DNA of 64,000 bases from positions 793,228,979-793,292,978 of the forward strand of contig OX336389.2 in NCBI GenBank assembly GCA_946902985.2, read 5' to 3'. Below, piece after piece: positions 34,871 through 46,711 of the stretch. How positions within the stretch are numbered: the first letter of the stretch is position 1; each line of letters starts with the position of its first letter. This stretch comes from Meconema thalassinum. Its lineage: Eukaryota > Arthropoda > Insecta > Orthoptera > Tettigoniidae. Under the pieces are notes generated by a model that worked only from the letters and a program-made list of their open reading frames with translations, did no database searches and was not told where the DNA came from. A program made the position numbers and the translations under genes.

Positions 34871-36700
34871 CCTTCAAGGAGAAAATGATGTCAATTAACA
34901 GAGAAATACTGACGAAATACAGATGCACAGAAGGGAGATACAGGAACTTACCTTGACGTTGTGTGCACTATATGCCCGTAAGAAGTTTTCCTTGACAGAT
35001 AGTAAGATACTGTACCCTCATTCTCATGACCAGAATGCTTTTATTAGAAGGTAATAGGTACTGCGCCCGAATCTCACATTAGCCACCACCCATATCCACT
35101 GAGATGGTAAAGGATTGTAGGGACGTCGATACCCAGCTAGATACATCAACATTTCCCCACTGGGCGAATGACTAGGAAACCCTTGACGCATACGGACGTA
35201 CAATAACACTACTAATTAGTTACACAATTACCAGCAAATCTAATTCCATAATATGATGGTAGTACGAGAATCTCGGATCTCGGACGTGAATGGTGAAAGT
35301 TGAGACTAATTGAGTTCTAGTAACTAACTGATAGTATTATCGCACGGCGATTGCGAAATGAACAGATGATCAGTTTTTTATAAAAACAAACAGGCAAACT
35401 AAAACAAGTGCCTGGGATTTATTCCCAAAAAATATACAAAAAGGGAATCCCTATTACCAATAAAATATATTTGAGAGAAATAATAAAAATTATTATGATG
35501 GTAGATAAAATATCTACTCCTTAAATTAGCATATTCCGTAAGAATTGCGTTGCTAAAACAAGAAATTTCGTATAAAGACATCAAGTGGTAAAATTATTAG
35601 TCATAAAATATAGCTTGATCTGAGATCAGCTGTTCGACTCAATGACGTATTATAATAATGAAAAACCCTACAATATACATCTATGTTAACACACGTGGAT
35701 AGAAAAGTAATGATAATAATAATTTCGTTAATAACTTATTTACATTGTTGAAATACCTACGTCCAGCGCGGTATTCGAATCAGAACTAGATTTGACGTGA
35801 TGTGTCAATCTATTAGCGCTCTTGTTACAAAACATTCCTACTTCCAAAAAAAAAACACTGGTTCACATAAACGATAAGTTCTTGTATATTTAGGTTATTT
35901 GTCACAAACAATGAACTATATTTAACGAACAATGAAGCTATTTATAGTTCTATGATTTCAAATCCATTAATAAAAATAATAGTGTAAGCTTTATGCATCT
36001 GTGATTGCATAAATTCTACATATTTATTTCAACAAGATTTTTTTCATGTTTCAAAGCTGATGTAAGAAAGACGTTGCCTGTAGACCAGACGACAACAAAG
36101 GATGACCCGTACGTGCTTTTTCTACAACTTTCACCGAGCGCGGACAATGGAGAGAGGAAGAGAAGGCCAACATCTGGTAACCACATGGGCTTAGACAACG
36201 CGAAACGGTCATTCAACCAAGTGGGTAAATACGAAAATTTCAACGATCACTTACTAGATAAACCCCGCCCATTTGAGAGAAATTGGAGCAGTAATTAAAA
36301 TGCAGAAACAGGAATTACACCATCGTATAGGGGACAATCCCAGCCTCTCAGAAGTATCTTCAAAATTTAAATTGAGTCATTCTGTGATTTTTTCCAGAAT
36401 TAAAACGAAATTAGGGGGTGGATTTGAAACTACCAATAGCAGCGAGGGACGTGAGACGCGACCAAATCCCGCCGAAATTAAGGAACAATGAAGGGAATTA
36501 CGGAGTTCATTATCTAAGGATCCAGCGATCGGATTTTGGTTTGAAAGAAGCCATGAGACATTGAAAATGAGGACATTCGAAGGAGCTAATTTGCATATTC
36601 ATGCGAGTGTTATTATAGAAATAAATTCTAAAAGATCCCCACTCCGAGTACTTCTACGACAAATCATATAAATAATACCTGGAGACGCAGAGAATACAGT
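34871..36700. other. Anonymous AT-rich DNA
   Basis: No gene recognised. Overlapping ORFs on both strands at 36005-36491 have no familiar domain. Confidence 0.45.
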
Positions 36701-36702
36701 TT

Positions 36703-36960
36703 CTATTTGGGGCGCCGCAGAGGCGCAAGCCCACGATCGTTGCGGTCCGAAATATTAAAAATTTTACAAGTTTGCTATTTGGGGCGCTGCTGAGGTGCAA
36801 GCCCACGACCGTTGCGTTAGAACATTAACAAAATTTTACAAGTTATACAGTTCTACTTTGAGCATCGCAGAGGCTCGAGCCTATGATCGCCGCGTTCTGA
36901 AATTAAGAAATTTTATAAGGATAAGCAGTTCTATCTTGGGACATTTGAATATCGTTAAGT
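36703..36960 (+). repeat. Tandem 72/78-bp repeat with frame-preserving length
   Basis: CTATTTGGGGCGC-type openings stand at 36703, 36775, 36853 and 36931, steps of 72, 78 and 78. Each unit reads ...GCAGAGGCGCAAGCCCACGA...CG.TGCG and then AAATTTTACAAG. All steps are multiples of three and the plus frame encodes a repeating AAEAQAHDRC or IAEARAYDRR motif, with one TAA in the first unit. It lies in a GC-richer island. Confidence 0.75.
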
Positions 36961-37155
36961 ATTCGCGAGTGCGAATCGGAACAGTATCGCGAGTGTGCAT
37001 ATCGTGACAGTACGAAACAGTTATATGATAGAGATAGCCACACGTGCTATTAGCATCAAAGTCAGTGAGATAGGAAGCTATGAACTATCAGCTGAATTGA
37101 GTAGGTTTATGATGGCTGAAGAATGTAGGAGCTACATACGCGAGAACCGTGCATT

Positions 37156-37178
37156 GTAATAATAATAATAATAATAAT
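37156..37178. repeat. (TAA)n microsatellite
   Basis: Seven or so TAA units. Confidence 0.9.
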
Positions 37179-37803
37179 TCACAGTGGACCTTTGCTTAGG
37201 TGAATTTCTTTTGGAAACCGAGTGTAAAATTCTCCTCCCTGCAAGATGAACCAATTGATCTAGAAGACTGATATCAAGGACCAGATCATCACCAACATGA
37301 TGTATACGAGATAAGTAGATATTGCATGGGGCATGTTTGCCATATCGTATCCCATCTTGGGAATCGGATAAGTTTATCTCGATCATAAGCAATTATAAAA
37401 TAGATATTTTGGGCACAGCAGGCATGTTTTGTGTAAATTTGTGTATATTTGTCATTTATGATTTTTTGTGTGTTTCATAATGTAAGATTCGTATATGAGC
37501 ATCAAATCTTGTTTAATGTGTTTTGTTTGAGGGTGTCAGTAACTTTGCTGAATGCACATTTACGGGAATAATTGGGTTGATAGTGCTTACGCACGACCAT
37601 AACGTAAAAGCTAGTATGGGGGAGATAGCTTGACATTGTGACAAAGACCAGTAGTGACACTGAAATTAGGTGAACAGTAAGTAAGGTATTGAAGACCACA
37701 CCAAGGTAAAGAAAGGTATGATGGAATGACTGGATGATAATATAATATACAGAAAAGGTTGAGAGTTGATCCTTGGTTGAGCTGAAATTAAAAACGGAAG
37801 TGG

Positions 37804-37958
37804 TATTCCCGTGTTCTACGATGATATAAAATGGTAAGTGAATTAACGGCGGAGGCGAAATTCCCGCGAGTCTACGGTGATATAAAATGATAAGTGAATT
37901 AATAGCGGAGGCGAAATTCCCGCAAGTCTACGATGATATAATTGGTAAGTGAAATGAT
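37804..37958 (+). repeat. Three tandem 55-bp units each with a splice-donor-like site
   Basis: ATTCCCG openings at 37805, 37860 and 37916. Each unit continues CTACG.TGATATAA and then TGGTAAGTGAATT, TGATAAGTGAATT or TGGTAAGTGAAAT. Units 1 and 3 hold GGTAAGTG, a near-consensus 5' splice site; unit 2 has lost the G of GT. Confidence 0.75.
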
Positions 37959-38162
37959 TGAATTCATTGTCTGATGAGAGTGCACTATAGCTCCGTCGGA
38001 AAGGTAACTGTACAGCTCGAGCCCAAGGCAGTCATACAAAAGCAGGTATAAAGATTGTGGTCAGCCGTCTGAATTCTGAAAGGAGCAGCGAAGGTCGTTG
38101 CTTGCCCAGCTGGTTTATTATGGTGTGAGGGTGTCTGTCAGAAGATCGGGAAACCACGTTGG

Positions 38163-38444
38163 ATGGTATTGTTTTCTTTTGAGAGGGAAGGTAGTCGAGC
38201 TTCCCAGGGTTTGTTTCTTTTCTGTACCGCTTCAGGAAGCGAAGTCATGTCTTGTGATATCATTTTGAGTGCATTCATTATAGTTGTTTGTTTATTAAAA
38301 GTAACGGGGCATCGGCCACCGAAGTGTGTTTATTTGATGCTTCATGTATTTGACTTGTTTGGTTTTACCGTAATCAGCAGAGTCATAGCTCTAAGTGAGT
38401 TAGTTGTTTATGAGCTAGAACATGCACACATGCCTGTGGCCTAG
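38163..38444 (+). CDS. Hypothetical ORF with two hydrophobic segments
   Basis: A 93-codon ORF starting ATG. Two hydrophobic stretches (about residues 30-48, ILSAFIIVVCLL, and 58-78, LMLHVFDLFGFTVI) could be membrane segments. An AATAAA follows 358 bases after the stop. No family is recognised. It may be part of an unrecognised retroelement covering 36.5-38.95 kb, or chance. Confidence 0.25.
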   Translation: MVLFSFEREGSRASQGLFLFCTASGSEVMSCDIILSAFIIVVCLLKVTGHRPPKCVYLMLHVFDLFGFTVISRVIALSELVVYELEHAHMPVA

Positions 38445-38801
38445 AATAAGTCTATTGCCTTCATCATTTGACTCTTGTGAGGAAGAATGATGATTGTACG
38501 AGAAAGCATGTCCGAACCCCAAAAACCAATTTTGCAATTATAAACATGAGTGCGCATTTTTTGACAGAATGGCTGGGTTATTCAGACCATAGTTTTGATG
38601 AATTAAGTCTGTTGACGTTTTATTTTGGAACTTGAAGCAGTGGACTGCAGTGAATTAGATTATTTTCTTTTCCTGATTTCAGCCAGTGTGATTATAATTT
38701 ACCTTTTACAATTTGATTTTGTGTTCGGAATAATTTAAGGGAGTATATTTTTGTTGTTTTATTGTCTATGGATGGGAACAAGTGGGAGATGATGTTTTGT
38801 G

Positions 38802-38807
38802 AATAAA
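38802..38807 (+). promoter_or_regulatory. Candidate polyadenylation signal AATAAA
   Basis: AATAAA followed by a T-rich stretch. It is the only hint that the region before it is transcribed from the plus strand. Such hexamers are common by chance in AT-rich DNA. Confidence 0.25.
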
Positions 38808-38949
38808 TTATTTTATATTAGGAGTTCTCTGACATACTGATTTTAAGTTAAGCCTCCTGTGATCCTTGATGATATCCCTAGGGTGTTTAAATTAAGTTAG
38901 AGCCACACCGGACAGACCATTACCCCGAGCTAGAGTCGGCATCCTAGGA

Positions 38950-41900
38950 ACCATTGAAGGGTACAATAGTTACATTAAAGATCGAGACGGAACTACACAG
39001 TTACATATACGACGATGTGGATATAATATTAACGCTTACTGCCATGAGCAACATATAAATACACTCCTAAATACCAATTAATTCCTCAACACACTGTAGT
39101 AGTAGTTTGCTTTCATGGCAATACTCGTTTCATTTGAAATACGTGAACAATACCTTTTCATAGCGTCAACTGCGCTTCCAAATACGACACAATTCCTTTC
39201 TTCTCATTACCACAATAACCTTCATGAAATTCTGCACGGCATTCCTTCAAAATCAACAAAAACCCATCTTCCTACATACGTGTAGAAGAATTAGTGATCT
39301 TATTACATAACACTGCTGTGTATACGGTTCATGAAACACTACTAAACTTCTCCTTCTCTAATTTTAAAATCATCGTGCTCAATTTTTCCACAATACTTTT
39401 GTTCACAACTGTATACGTTGTTTAACATTCAACGTAACTTTAAATAATGCATTTCAATAATAGACCATATCATTGTACTGTACTTCCACGTAATACATAA
39501 GTGTAAGTTTCAAAATACTAGTAGTCCGCTCATCTTTCTAATGTTAATAACAATATCTACCGTCATTCCGTTTCTTATAAACATTAATGAATAAAATATT
39601 CATTTAAGAACTTGTTTTACACCTACTTGACTTCAGACAGACCTACAGGTCTTCTGGTCTTCATTTCGTATTAACAAAATTGTTGCTAAGTAATTGTTGC
39701 TACTTATAGGCATCACCTGACTTCCATTGTCACAATAGTGATCCTTTCTGACATAAATATAGTTACAGAAATTATATATGACTTGATTAACGTCACATAG
39801 TGTTTATATTCCTTAATTGGAATTATACTCGGTCAATGATATTGTTAATAACATTTAAGATTGTTGAAAAAATGTTTATACATTATAAATTGTTAATAAC
39901 AGAATTATAGTCTTTTACAATAAATCTTGATTTGAATAACGATGTATTCTAGCGATCTTAACGCATTTACATAGCTTATAGCGTAAGTGTATCAATCGGA
40001 GCATTCCCTTATATAGAACAGTTTTCGCTTCAAGCGAGAATATTAAAAACTTTACTGAATAAAAATTTAAACGGCATTCTAAGTTCAAATCTAATGAAAT
40101 CACGTCTAGGACGACACACGTTGACGTGTATAAAAGTTAACTAAAGAACTCTAAATAGACAGAATAATAACATGAGTTATTCGAAAGAATATCTAAAATA
40201 TGAATTGGTCACCATGCTAATTCCAACAAATACTACAACCAAAACTATTGAGATAGTAGAGCAGTCATTTCTATACCTTGCCGACGGTCTGCGATGGAAA
40301 TACCTCGTTCAATGGCTTCAATGTTCCGCTCCCTGGTTGGCTCTTGCTGGTCGCGTTTCTGGATCGAGGCATACAAGCAACGTGGCTCGCAGCTGATCAA
40401 CTCGTTCCTGCTGGGCTGGTGACCACCCGGTCTCGATCTCCCCGCACAGCAATCTTCTATTTCCTCGACTCTTGATAGTCTGGTCGCAGGAACCCGGAAC
40501 AATGAACACTGCATTCCATATGCTTCTTTCTTCTTCACCTCGTCGTTAAAGTAGCTATGAGCGTCCATGGTTTATATCTCTCCAAGTTCTTACTGGATAT
40601 TTGAGTGGAATTGTTGAAATTCAACAAACTGCATGATGGTTAAGCAGTCGTGGTAACGTCGATCCAAGGACCTCATGATCAACTCTGAACTTCCCGCTCC
40701 ATACTGTAGATTTTCCTCCCTTCATGATCTAGTGAATCATAGTACACTTCTTAGTGAATGCAGAGTATATTCTTCACCCCTGACTGGATGTTGTAAGCAT
40801 GATGAATTGTAAGAACAAATCTGCTTGCATAATGTGGCTGTAATAGTGCTTCAATAACGTAGTAGCTTGTTGTAAGTGAAGCTACTTGCTGGATTGTAGA
40901 ATACAATTCGTAATAATGCAATCTTTCCCTTCGTGCGCTGTGGTTATAAAAGTTGCTTCTTTCAATGCTGAATATTACTTTTCGTTGCTTTGCCGGACTC
41001 TTCACCTCTTCCTCGGCTATCGATGCGTCTCCTGCAGGTCAGTGAAGTCTCCTGCTCGCACTTATCGTTGCTATATGGTAATTTGCGGAGCACCTTACAA
41101 CACAGGTCCGCTATCTTCAATCGTTTCAGAAGGAGTCACCTCGCTGTGACCGCAGTTCGCGCGCGTGGCACCCTAGATCCTGTTCTAGCCTCGCGTCCGG
41201 TCCATTTATAATAGAATTATGCTATTTTCTCTTCTCCTAGCCAATATTATATAATTCCATACTTCCGAATAAATATCATATAAATATCAGTGGAAATGCT
41301 AATTTCTCTTTATTAAAGCAAATATGGTTTAATAGCAGTTCCCACACAAATTTTGCGATCTGTTCTGATTGGCTGTAGGTTTATTGTCAAAAACTCTACC
41401 TGTCCTAGCCTCTTATAGTTGGGTCGTGTGCATAATTTGTTGTTGCCGACTCGGCTAACCAAAACCGGTCTTGAGAGTGCTAACTTGAAAATTTTGACAA
41501 TTTCCAGCTTCAAATGATCAGACTCTCCCTTGGTTAATCTTCATTCACCACAAAATTTCCAAATCCAAACATTTCAAAATAGTCCAAAATTCTCCAAAAA
41601 CATTTCAAAATAATTCAATTCACTTCCCATAACATATCCTTGAGTGAAATAAATTATTATTTCCAATTTTCACATTATAAATCGAAAAATTGGCAGGTCG
41701 GTTCGATCCTTGGCTCTGTCCATAACTTGAGTTTGGGTGAATTAGGGCTCAGTACAATTACTTGGAAACATGGAGAGCGAATCAGGATCATATGTTTCGC
41801 GGCCCACTAGCTGACTACGGAAAGCTGTCAGGCTGAGCGAAGCATGGCGCATGTGTTGCAAGAACTAACGCCACAGCTGGTTGGTCAGTGGTATTGATTT

Positions 41901-42707
41901 TTATATCGACCACCACCAAGAGAGAAATTATGCCCATAACACGGGAATAAAAGCTTGTTACACGTTCTGGTGTATCATGACATGTCTACAATAATAGCAG
42001 GTGACGGATTATTAACTACTTTCAAGTAATTGAAATCCCAGGAATATGGCATTAGGATATTTGTATATTATGATTGCCAATGTTGAGCATAGGTAGCGCG
42101 ACGATCGGCGCGACTGGAGACGTGAGTTTGCATGCTTGACAGAGAGGCCAGAACGGATTGTATCACTCTTGAATATACATACAGGGTTGGACCGGTGACC
42201 GTCACGTGAATCGAAAGTGAAAGTTCGCGTTGAGTATATTGTACAAGCACTGTACAGCGGGGAGATTCCTGGTGTCGAACAGGACTCCAGTTTCTCATAT
42301 ACGAATACGTTAGTGCGAACGGAATGGCAATGCAGTTTGTCATGTCAGACAACTGTTCATTATAGGCAAGCTATGCACTGTTCTTGTAGAGTTTATACTT
42401 GCTTTTACAAGCCCAATGACATGTTGCAAATGCAGTTACAATTCACCGTATTGGGACTGGCTATTATAAGGCATATATCTTGTGTGTATTTAGAGCAATA
42501 AGTGCTAGTATTCGAGAAGCATTTCTGTATACAAGTGCATGGATATTGCACCTTCTTCATTTTTTATAAAGCCTGATTTATGCTTGTTTGACATCATAAT
42601 CATGCTGAGTAATTGGATGTCTGGAGGGAAGGCTATTATGTGCTTTATTAATCTAACCATGGGCGGTTAGACGCTACAGACAGGGGTGTCACTATTCTGG
42701 CGAGGCC
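38950..42707. other. Anonymous DNA with one GC-richer island
   Basis: 38.95-40.15 kb and 41.2-42.1 kb are AT-rich with nothing recognised. 40.2-41.2 kb is GC-richer and holds a 107-codon minus-strand ORF (40245-40568) with an RNIEAIERGISIADRR segment, plus a TATAAAT on the minus strand at 41204-41210, an arrangement that could be a promoter/LTR or chance. No repeat partner was found in the window. Confidence 0.35.
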
Positions 42708-43121
42708 ATGAACATTTTCAATGCAGCCGGCATAGCTGTTCACACTTGTGAGTGTCGGTGGACACAGCTGTTGCTTTTGAGTACAGTGTGTTACGCAATG
42801 ACCCGGTTTCGCGAGGCTATTGAACTTACAATTCGAGCCGATATGGACATCGTTTTGTTGCGATTGTTAAGACATTATCCTATGATGGAAGGGACTTTCG
42901 GTGGAGTTAGGGCTGATCATTCTACCAGGATGGGAAATATCCTGAGGACCAAAGGGAACCAGGAGAGTGAAGTCTGGAGTTCCTGGGTTCAGTTCTTGTT
43001 TGACTGGAGAATCGAGACCTCTACTGCATATATGGAAGGAATAGTCGTGAAGGAAAGGCCAATGTTCTTTCGCGAGCTCCGAGAATCATCTAAAGGTACT
43101 GAAAGGTCTCATCAATCGTAG
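42708..43121 (+). CDS. Hypothetical 137-codon ORF
   Basis: It is the longest ORF in the window not explained by a transposon. It starts ATG, contains the Cys-rich TCECRW near residue 15 and a mixed charged C-terminal half (VKERPMFFRELRESS). No domain, signal peptide or membrane segment is evident and I recognise no family. There are no splice signals that would tie it to neighbours. It could be a real small gene, an exon, or chance in a locally GC-richer patch. Confidence 0.3.
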   Translation: MNIFNAAGIAVHTCECRWTQLLLLSTVCYAMTRFREAIELTIRADMDIVLLRLLRHYPMMEGTFGGVRADHSTRMGNILRTKGNQESEVWSSWVQFLFDWRIETSTAYMEGIVVKERPMFFRELRESSKGTERSHQS

Positions 43122-46100
43122 TAAAGCATGTTTATTCTAACGTTGTCACATTGCCACATTTTATAGGATTTTTGTAGTATGTCTAATGGTAGAGTTTAGG
43201 CTTGATCTTAGTGTCAAGACTGATTCTATTCTAGGCAGGGTTTTGATTCCACTATAGGATGCACCCATTGTGATTAAATGTATTGTAGTTTACATTTTCT
43301 TTTGGTAACTGTAAATTCAAGTTTATTTAATTGGGAATTTATTTAATGTAGAGAAGAGGAACATTAGGCCAAGATTCGTCATTCCTCGTATTGTTTTTTT
43401 ATATAGTGAATGAACACTCGTTTCATGTCCAGCGAGGACATTACTCACTGTTGGATAGACTCAATTTGGAGTTTCTACTATAGTGCGACTATAAGAGACT
43501 GTTATACTCTGGAAACTTAACTTTCAGTATTCAGGTTGATTATGAAATATTGCAGTAAGCTTTTTGAAGCTAGTTCAATGAGAAAAGTGGGTTCTTTTGC
43601 TTTGCTAGGAATTTATATTCTGCTCATTTGGCAGATAGACGCTTTCAGTATTTCTAACCGGTCATTTGGAGCACTGATTGATATGATCACCCAGACCGGT
43701 GGTTTAGGATGCTATTTGTTGCTCTTGATGCCATTTGAGTAGATTTATTCCGACCTTTGACTTGATCCAATGTATTTCTTCAGTAATTTTTTGAAATGTT
43801 GTATTACGATTGTTCGTTAGATATGCTTAAGATCCACTGTAGATGGACAATACAGGTGTTTATACACAGTTTGAAGTTTGAAGATTTATGCAAACATTCA
43901 TCCTATTTATTAAAGCGAATCCCAGATTAAATTTATGCGGAGGAAGATCTATCGCCAGATTTATAATCATAATTAACACTTATTAAAAACAATGCACATT
44001 GATCGTGACAAATAATAATATAAAAGTAAATGAAACAATAATTAAACATTGATTAATTGAAGTGTAATGAAACTTGTATAATTTTAGCAACAATATCTTA
44101 TTGTGAATTTGATCTGTTAAATAAGCCGAGTATAGAATTCTTCGTTCACCAAGGGAGGTGATTATGTAAGGCACTAAGTTATAGCAGTGCTCAGTGCAGC
44201 ACGATATTTGATGGTAAAGCCATGTAAAGGCTAGTGTCCTTTATTGTTGAAAGGATAATCAATTTTATATTCCGAGATGTAATATGAAATTCAATCCACT
44301 CAGATGGATTTTGAATATATGAATAAATATGGCTTGAGGCAAGGCATGTCAGCATATTTTCACGTTAATAGTCTGTTGTGAGAATCATGCATTTCAGGCA
44401 TGTTAAATTAAATTTACTTGATAGATTTTCGAATCTTTGTATCACTACAATGCTTATCAGATGTTATAATTATCACCAACTCCGTTCTGGTGATGAAAGT
44501 TCATTTTAGGTGGATGTAAAATAAATTAATTTCGACTTAGCTTAATTGCTCGGCCAGATTAAATGAATAAATCAAAATAGTACAGCAACCATGAATCTAG
44601 TGGAAGGTGTCATTTCTGAATCCTGCGAAGAACATACTGTACATATGTATTATAACTTTAAGTAATATTTTTTTTCAGGGTATGAATTTATGTGTATTAA
44701 AAATATGAAATTTTCAGGGGCTCAATTTAAATGATTCCATCATTTTCCAACATTGCTGTTGGACTGTTTATATTGTTCTTGTTTATATTTGGGTAAAAAT
44801 GCAGTCATTTCCAGTGGTGACTGGGGGCTAGCATTTTCCCCAAAGATCATGAAACTTCAGTTGGAAGTTGGCACTTTGCCTCAATTATAATATAGTGGTT
44901 CTCACTATATTCTTCATTTCTGAATAAATTATTTTGTCAATTTTTAAAATCTTTTAATTGTGATACGTTATAGAAACGATAAGAGAACACGTTAAGAAGG
45001 CCAGTGGTGGGTATTTCAGTAGTTTTCCACACACCAGAGGTTACGTCTCGTTGTAATTCTTGTGCTTTCGAGTTTCTTTTGGTCGTTTACCATGGTTTCT
45101 CTTAACGTAGTCTCAGTTAGGAATTCTTGTACCCTTTTCCTCGTCACATGTTGGGTAGAATCTGTTTTTTTAGCCGGGGGTTTCAGGTTCTACTATCCAG
45201 TTACCATCGAGGGATTCCAACATGCTGATGGTAGGTATTCCGGGTACAGTACCCATATTCACAAATTAGGAATTGCTTTTCGAAACGCCGTCTTGCGAGC
45301 TAAGAATATAAGAATTGGAAATAGGAATTGTTGAACCAAGAGAAACTTATTCTACTGATCGATCACGCCCTCCACAGTACAACGAATGATAGAAGAATAT
45401 AACTAATCTAATGCACTCTTATGTGCACAAATGAACAACAGTATCTCTTCAACGTTCCGGTGTTAGGGTCCCTTATCCTACGAAATGCATAATGATTCTT
45501 CCAGTAAGGGAAAAATCTCTCGTTCTAAGGGTCTACTGCTCCAGTGTGTGAGAACAAAGCAGCTGAAGACGTTCTCTCAGTACGGGCAAACACCTCGTTA
45601 GTGGCTGCCACAAGGCTCTCTCTGGGCCTCATCATATTGGGCGCTCTTTCAACATTAACAACGCCCCATAGAGTCTAGCTTATAATTCATCTAAAATATC
45701 TCCCAGTGTGGTATGCGCTGCACCTAATGATGCTGTTGTGGAGCTCTGCTACTTAAGGCTAAATGTCCCGACATTTTGGTAAGAAAATATTTCAATCGAT
45801 GGCAGCACAAGCGAAATTTATTTGTTATTTTTTTCTTGAAGGGGAGCTTCAATCTGCGATCTGAAAACAGCTATATACTCTGTCTAGTAGCAGAATTGAG
45901 ATATATTCGTTGCTTACTTTTTAATTTCAAATGCAGAATCGTTGCTGTTTGTTTTTCAAATATCTGATTAAAATTCGAAAAAGAAACGGGTAATAAGAAA
46001 GTTGAGTTTTACTCACTGATCCCAAAACCGTATCGAAAACCTAAATCGGTTGAATAGAATCGTCGGGATCACTTTGGGAATTTTGTGAATAAGAGTGTTA

Positions 46101-46711
46101 TTGTACTTGCAACTAAAGGCGTGGTAGTAGAACAAGGTCGGGGAGAGAGAGTTGGGGGAGGGGAGGGTAGCGTGGCTCGAGTGATTGAGAGAGCGATAAC
46201 CTTACCTGACGTATGGGATTCCCGAGCATCTGGTCCGATGTTGCGATTGACTATTGTGCTGGTTAGTTCTGAATTATTGTCCAGGTCTGGATATTTCTCA
46301 GTGCTCCTTTGATATCTTACCAGTTCGTAGTTACGAATTCTAGTTTTCTATGTTGTTTCTCCTGATTTTAGTTCATCGATCTCTTTAGTTAGTTTCTGTT
46401 TAATTTATTTTTCCTGCAACAGTATTATTTGTTAATGCTTGTTATGTGTTCTATTTTCGACATTATATTTTTGGACAGTATTTCTGCTAGAACGTATATA
46501 TGTACATACTGTATATATAAGAATGGTTGAGAGCATTACGGTCTTCAAGCGCAGTTAGTTTTACGTTTTTGTTGAAAAATGGAGCCAGCACCAAAACCAA
46601 TTCAAGGGCATTCCACTAAATCTCAGGGGAGATTGCTACTAAGTACCAAGAAAAGGAATCCATGCCCTAAAAAGAAAACCTCTACACACTCATATGATTT
46701 TTTTCCTACTT
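43122..46711. other. Anonymous AT-rich DNA
   Basis: No gene recognised. ORFs at 43536-43742 (68 codons) and 45062-45334 (90 codons, hydrophobic start) have no familiar motif. A G-rich patch GGGGAGAGAGAGTTGGGGGAGG lies near 46140, so a purine-rich strand is noted there. Confidence 0.4.

Noticed and set aside
40245..40568. 107-codon minus-strand ORF as a retroelement gag
   Set aside because: No zinc knuckle, protease or LTR pair could be found in the window; resemblance is too vague.
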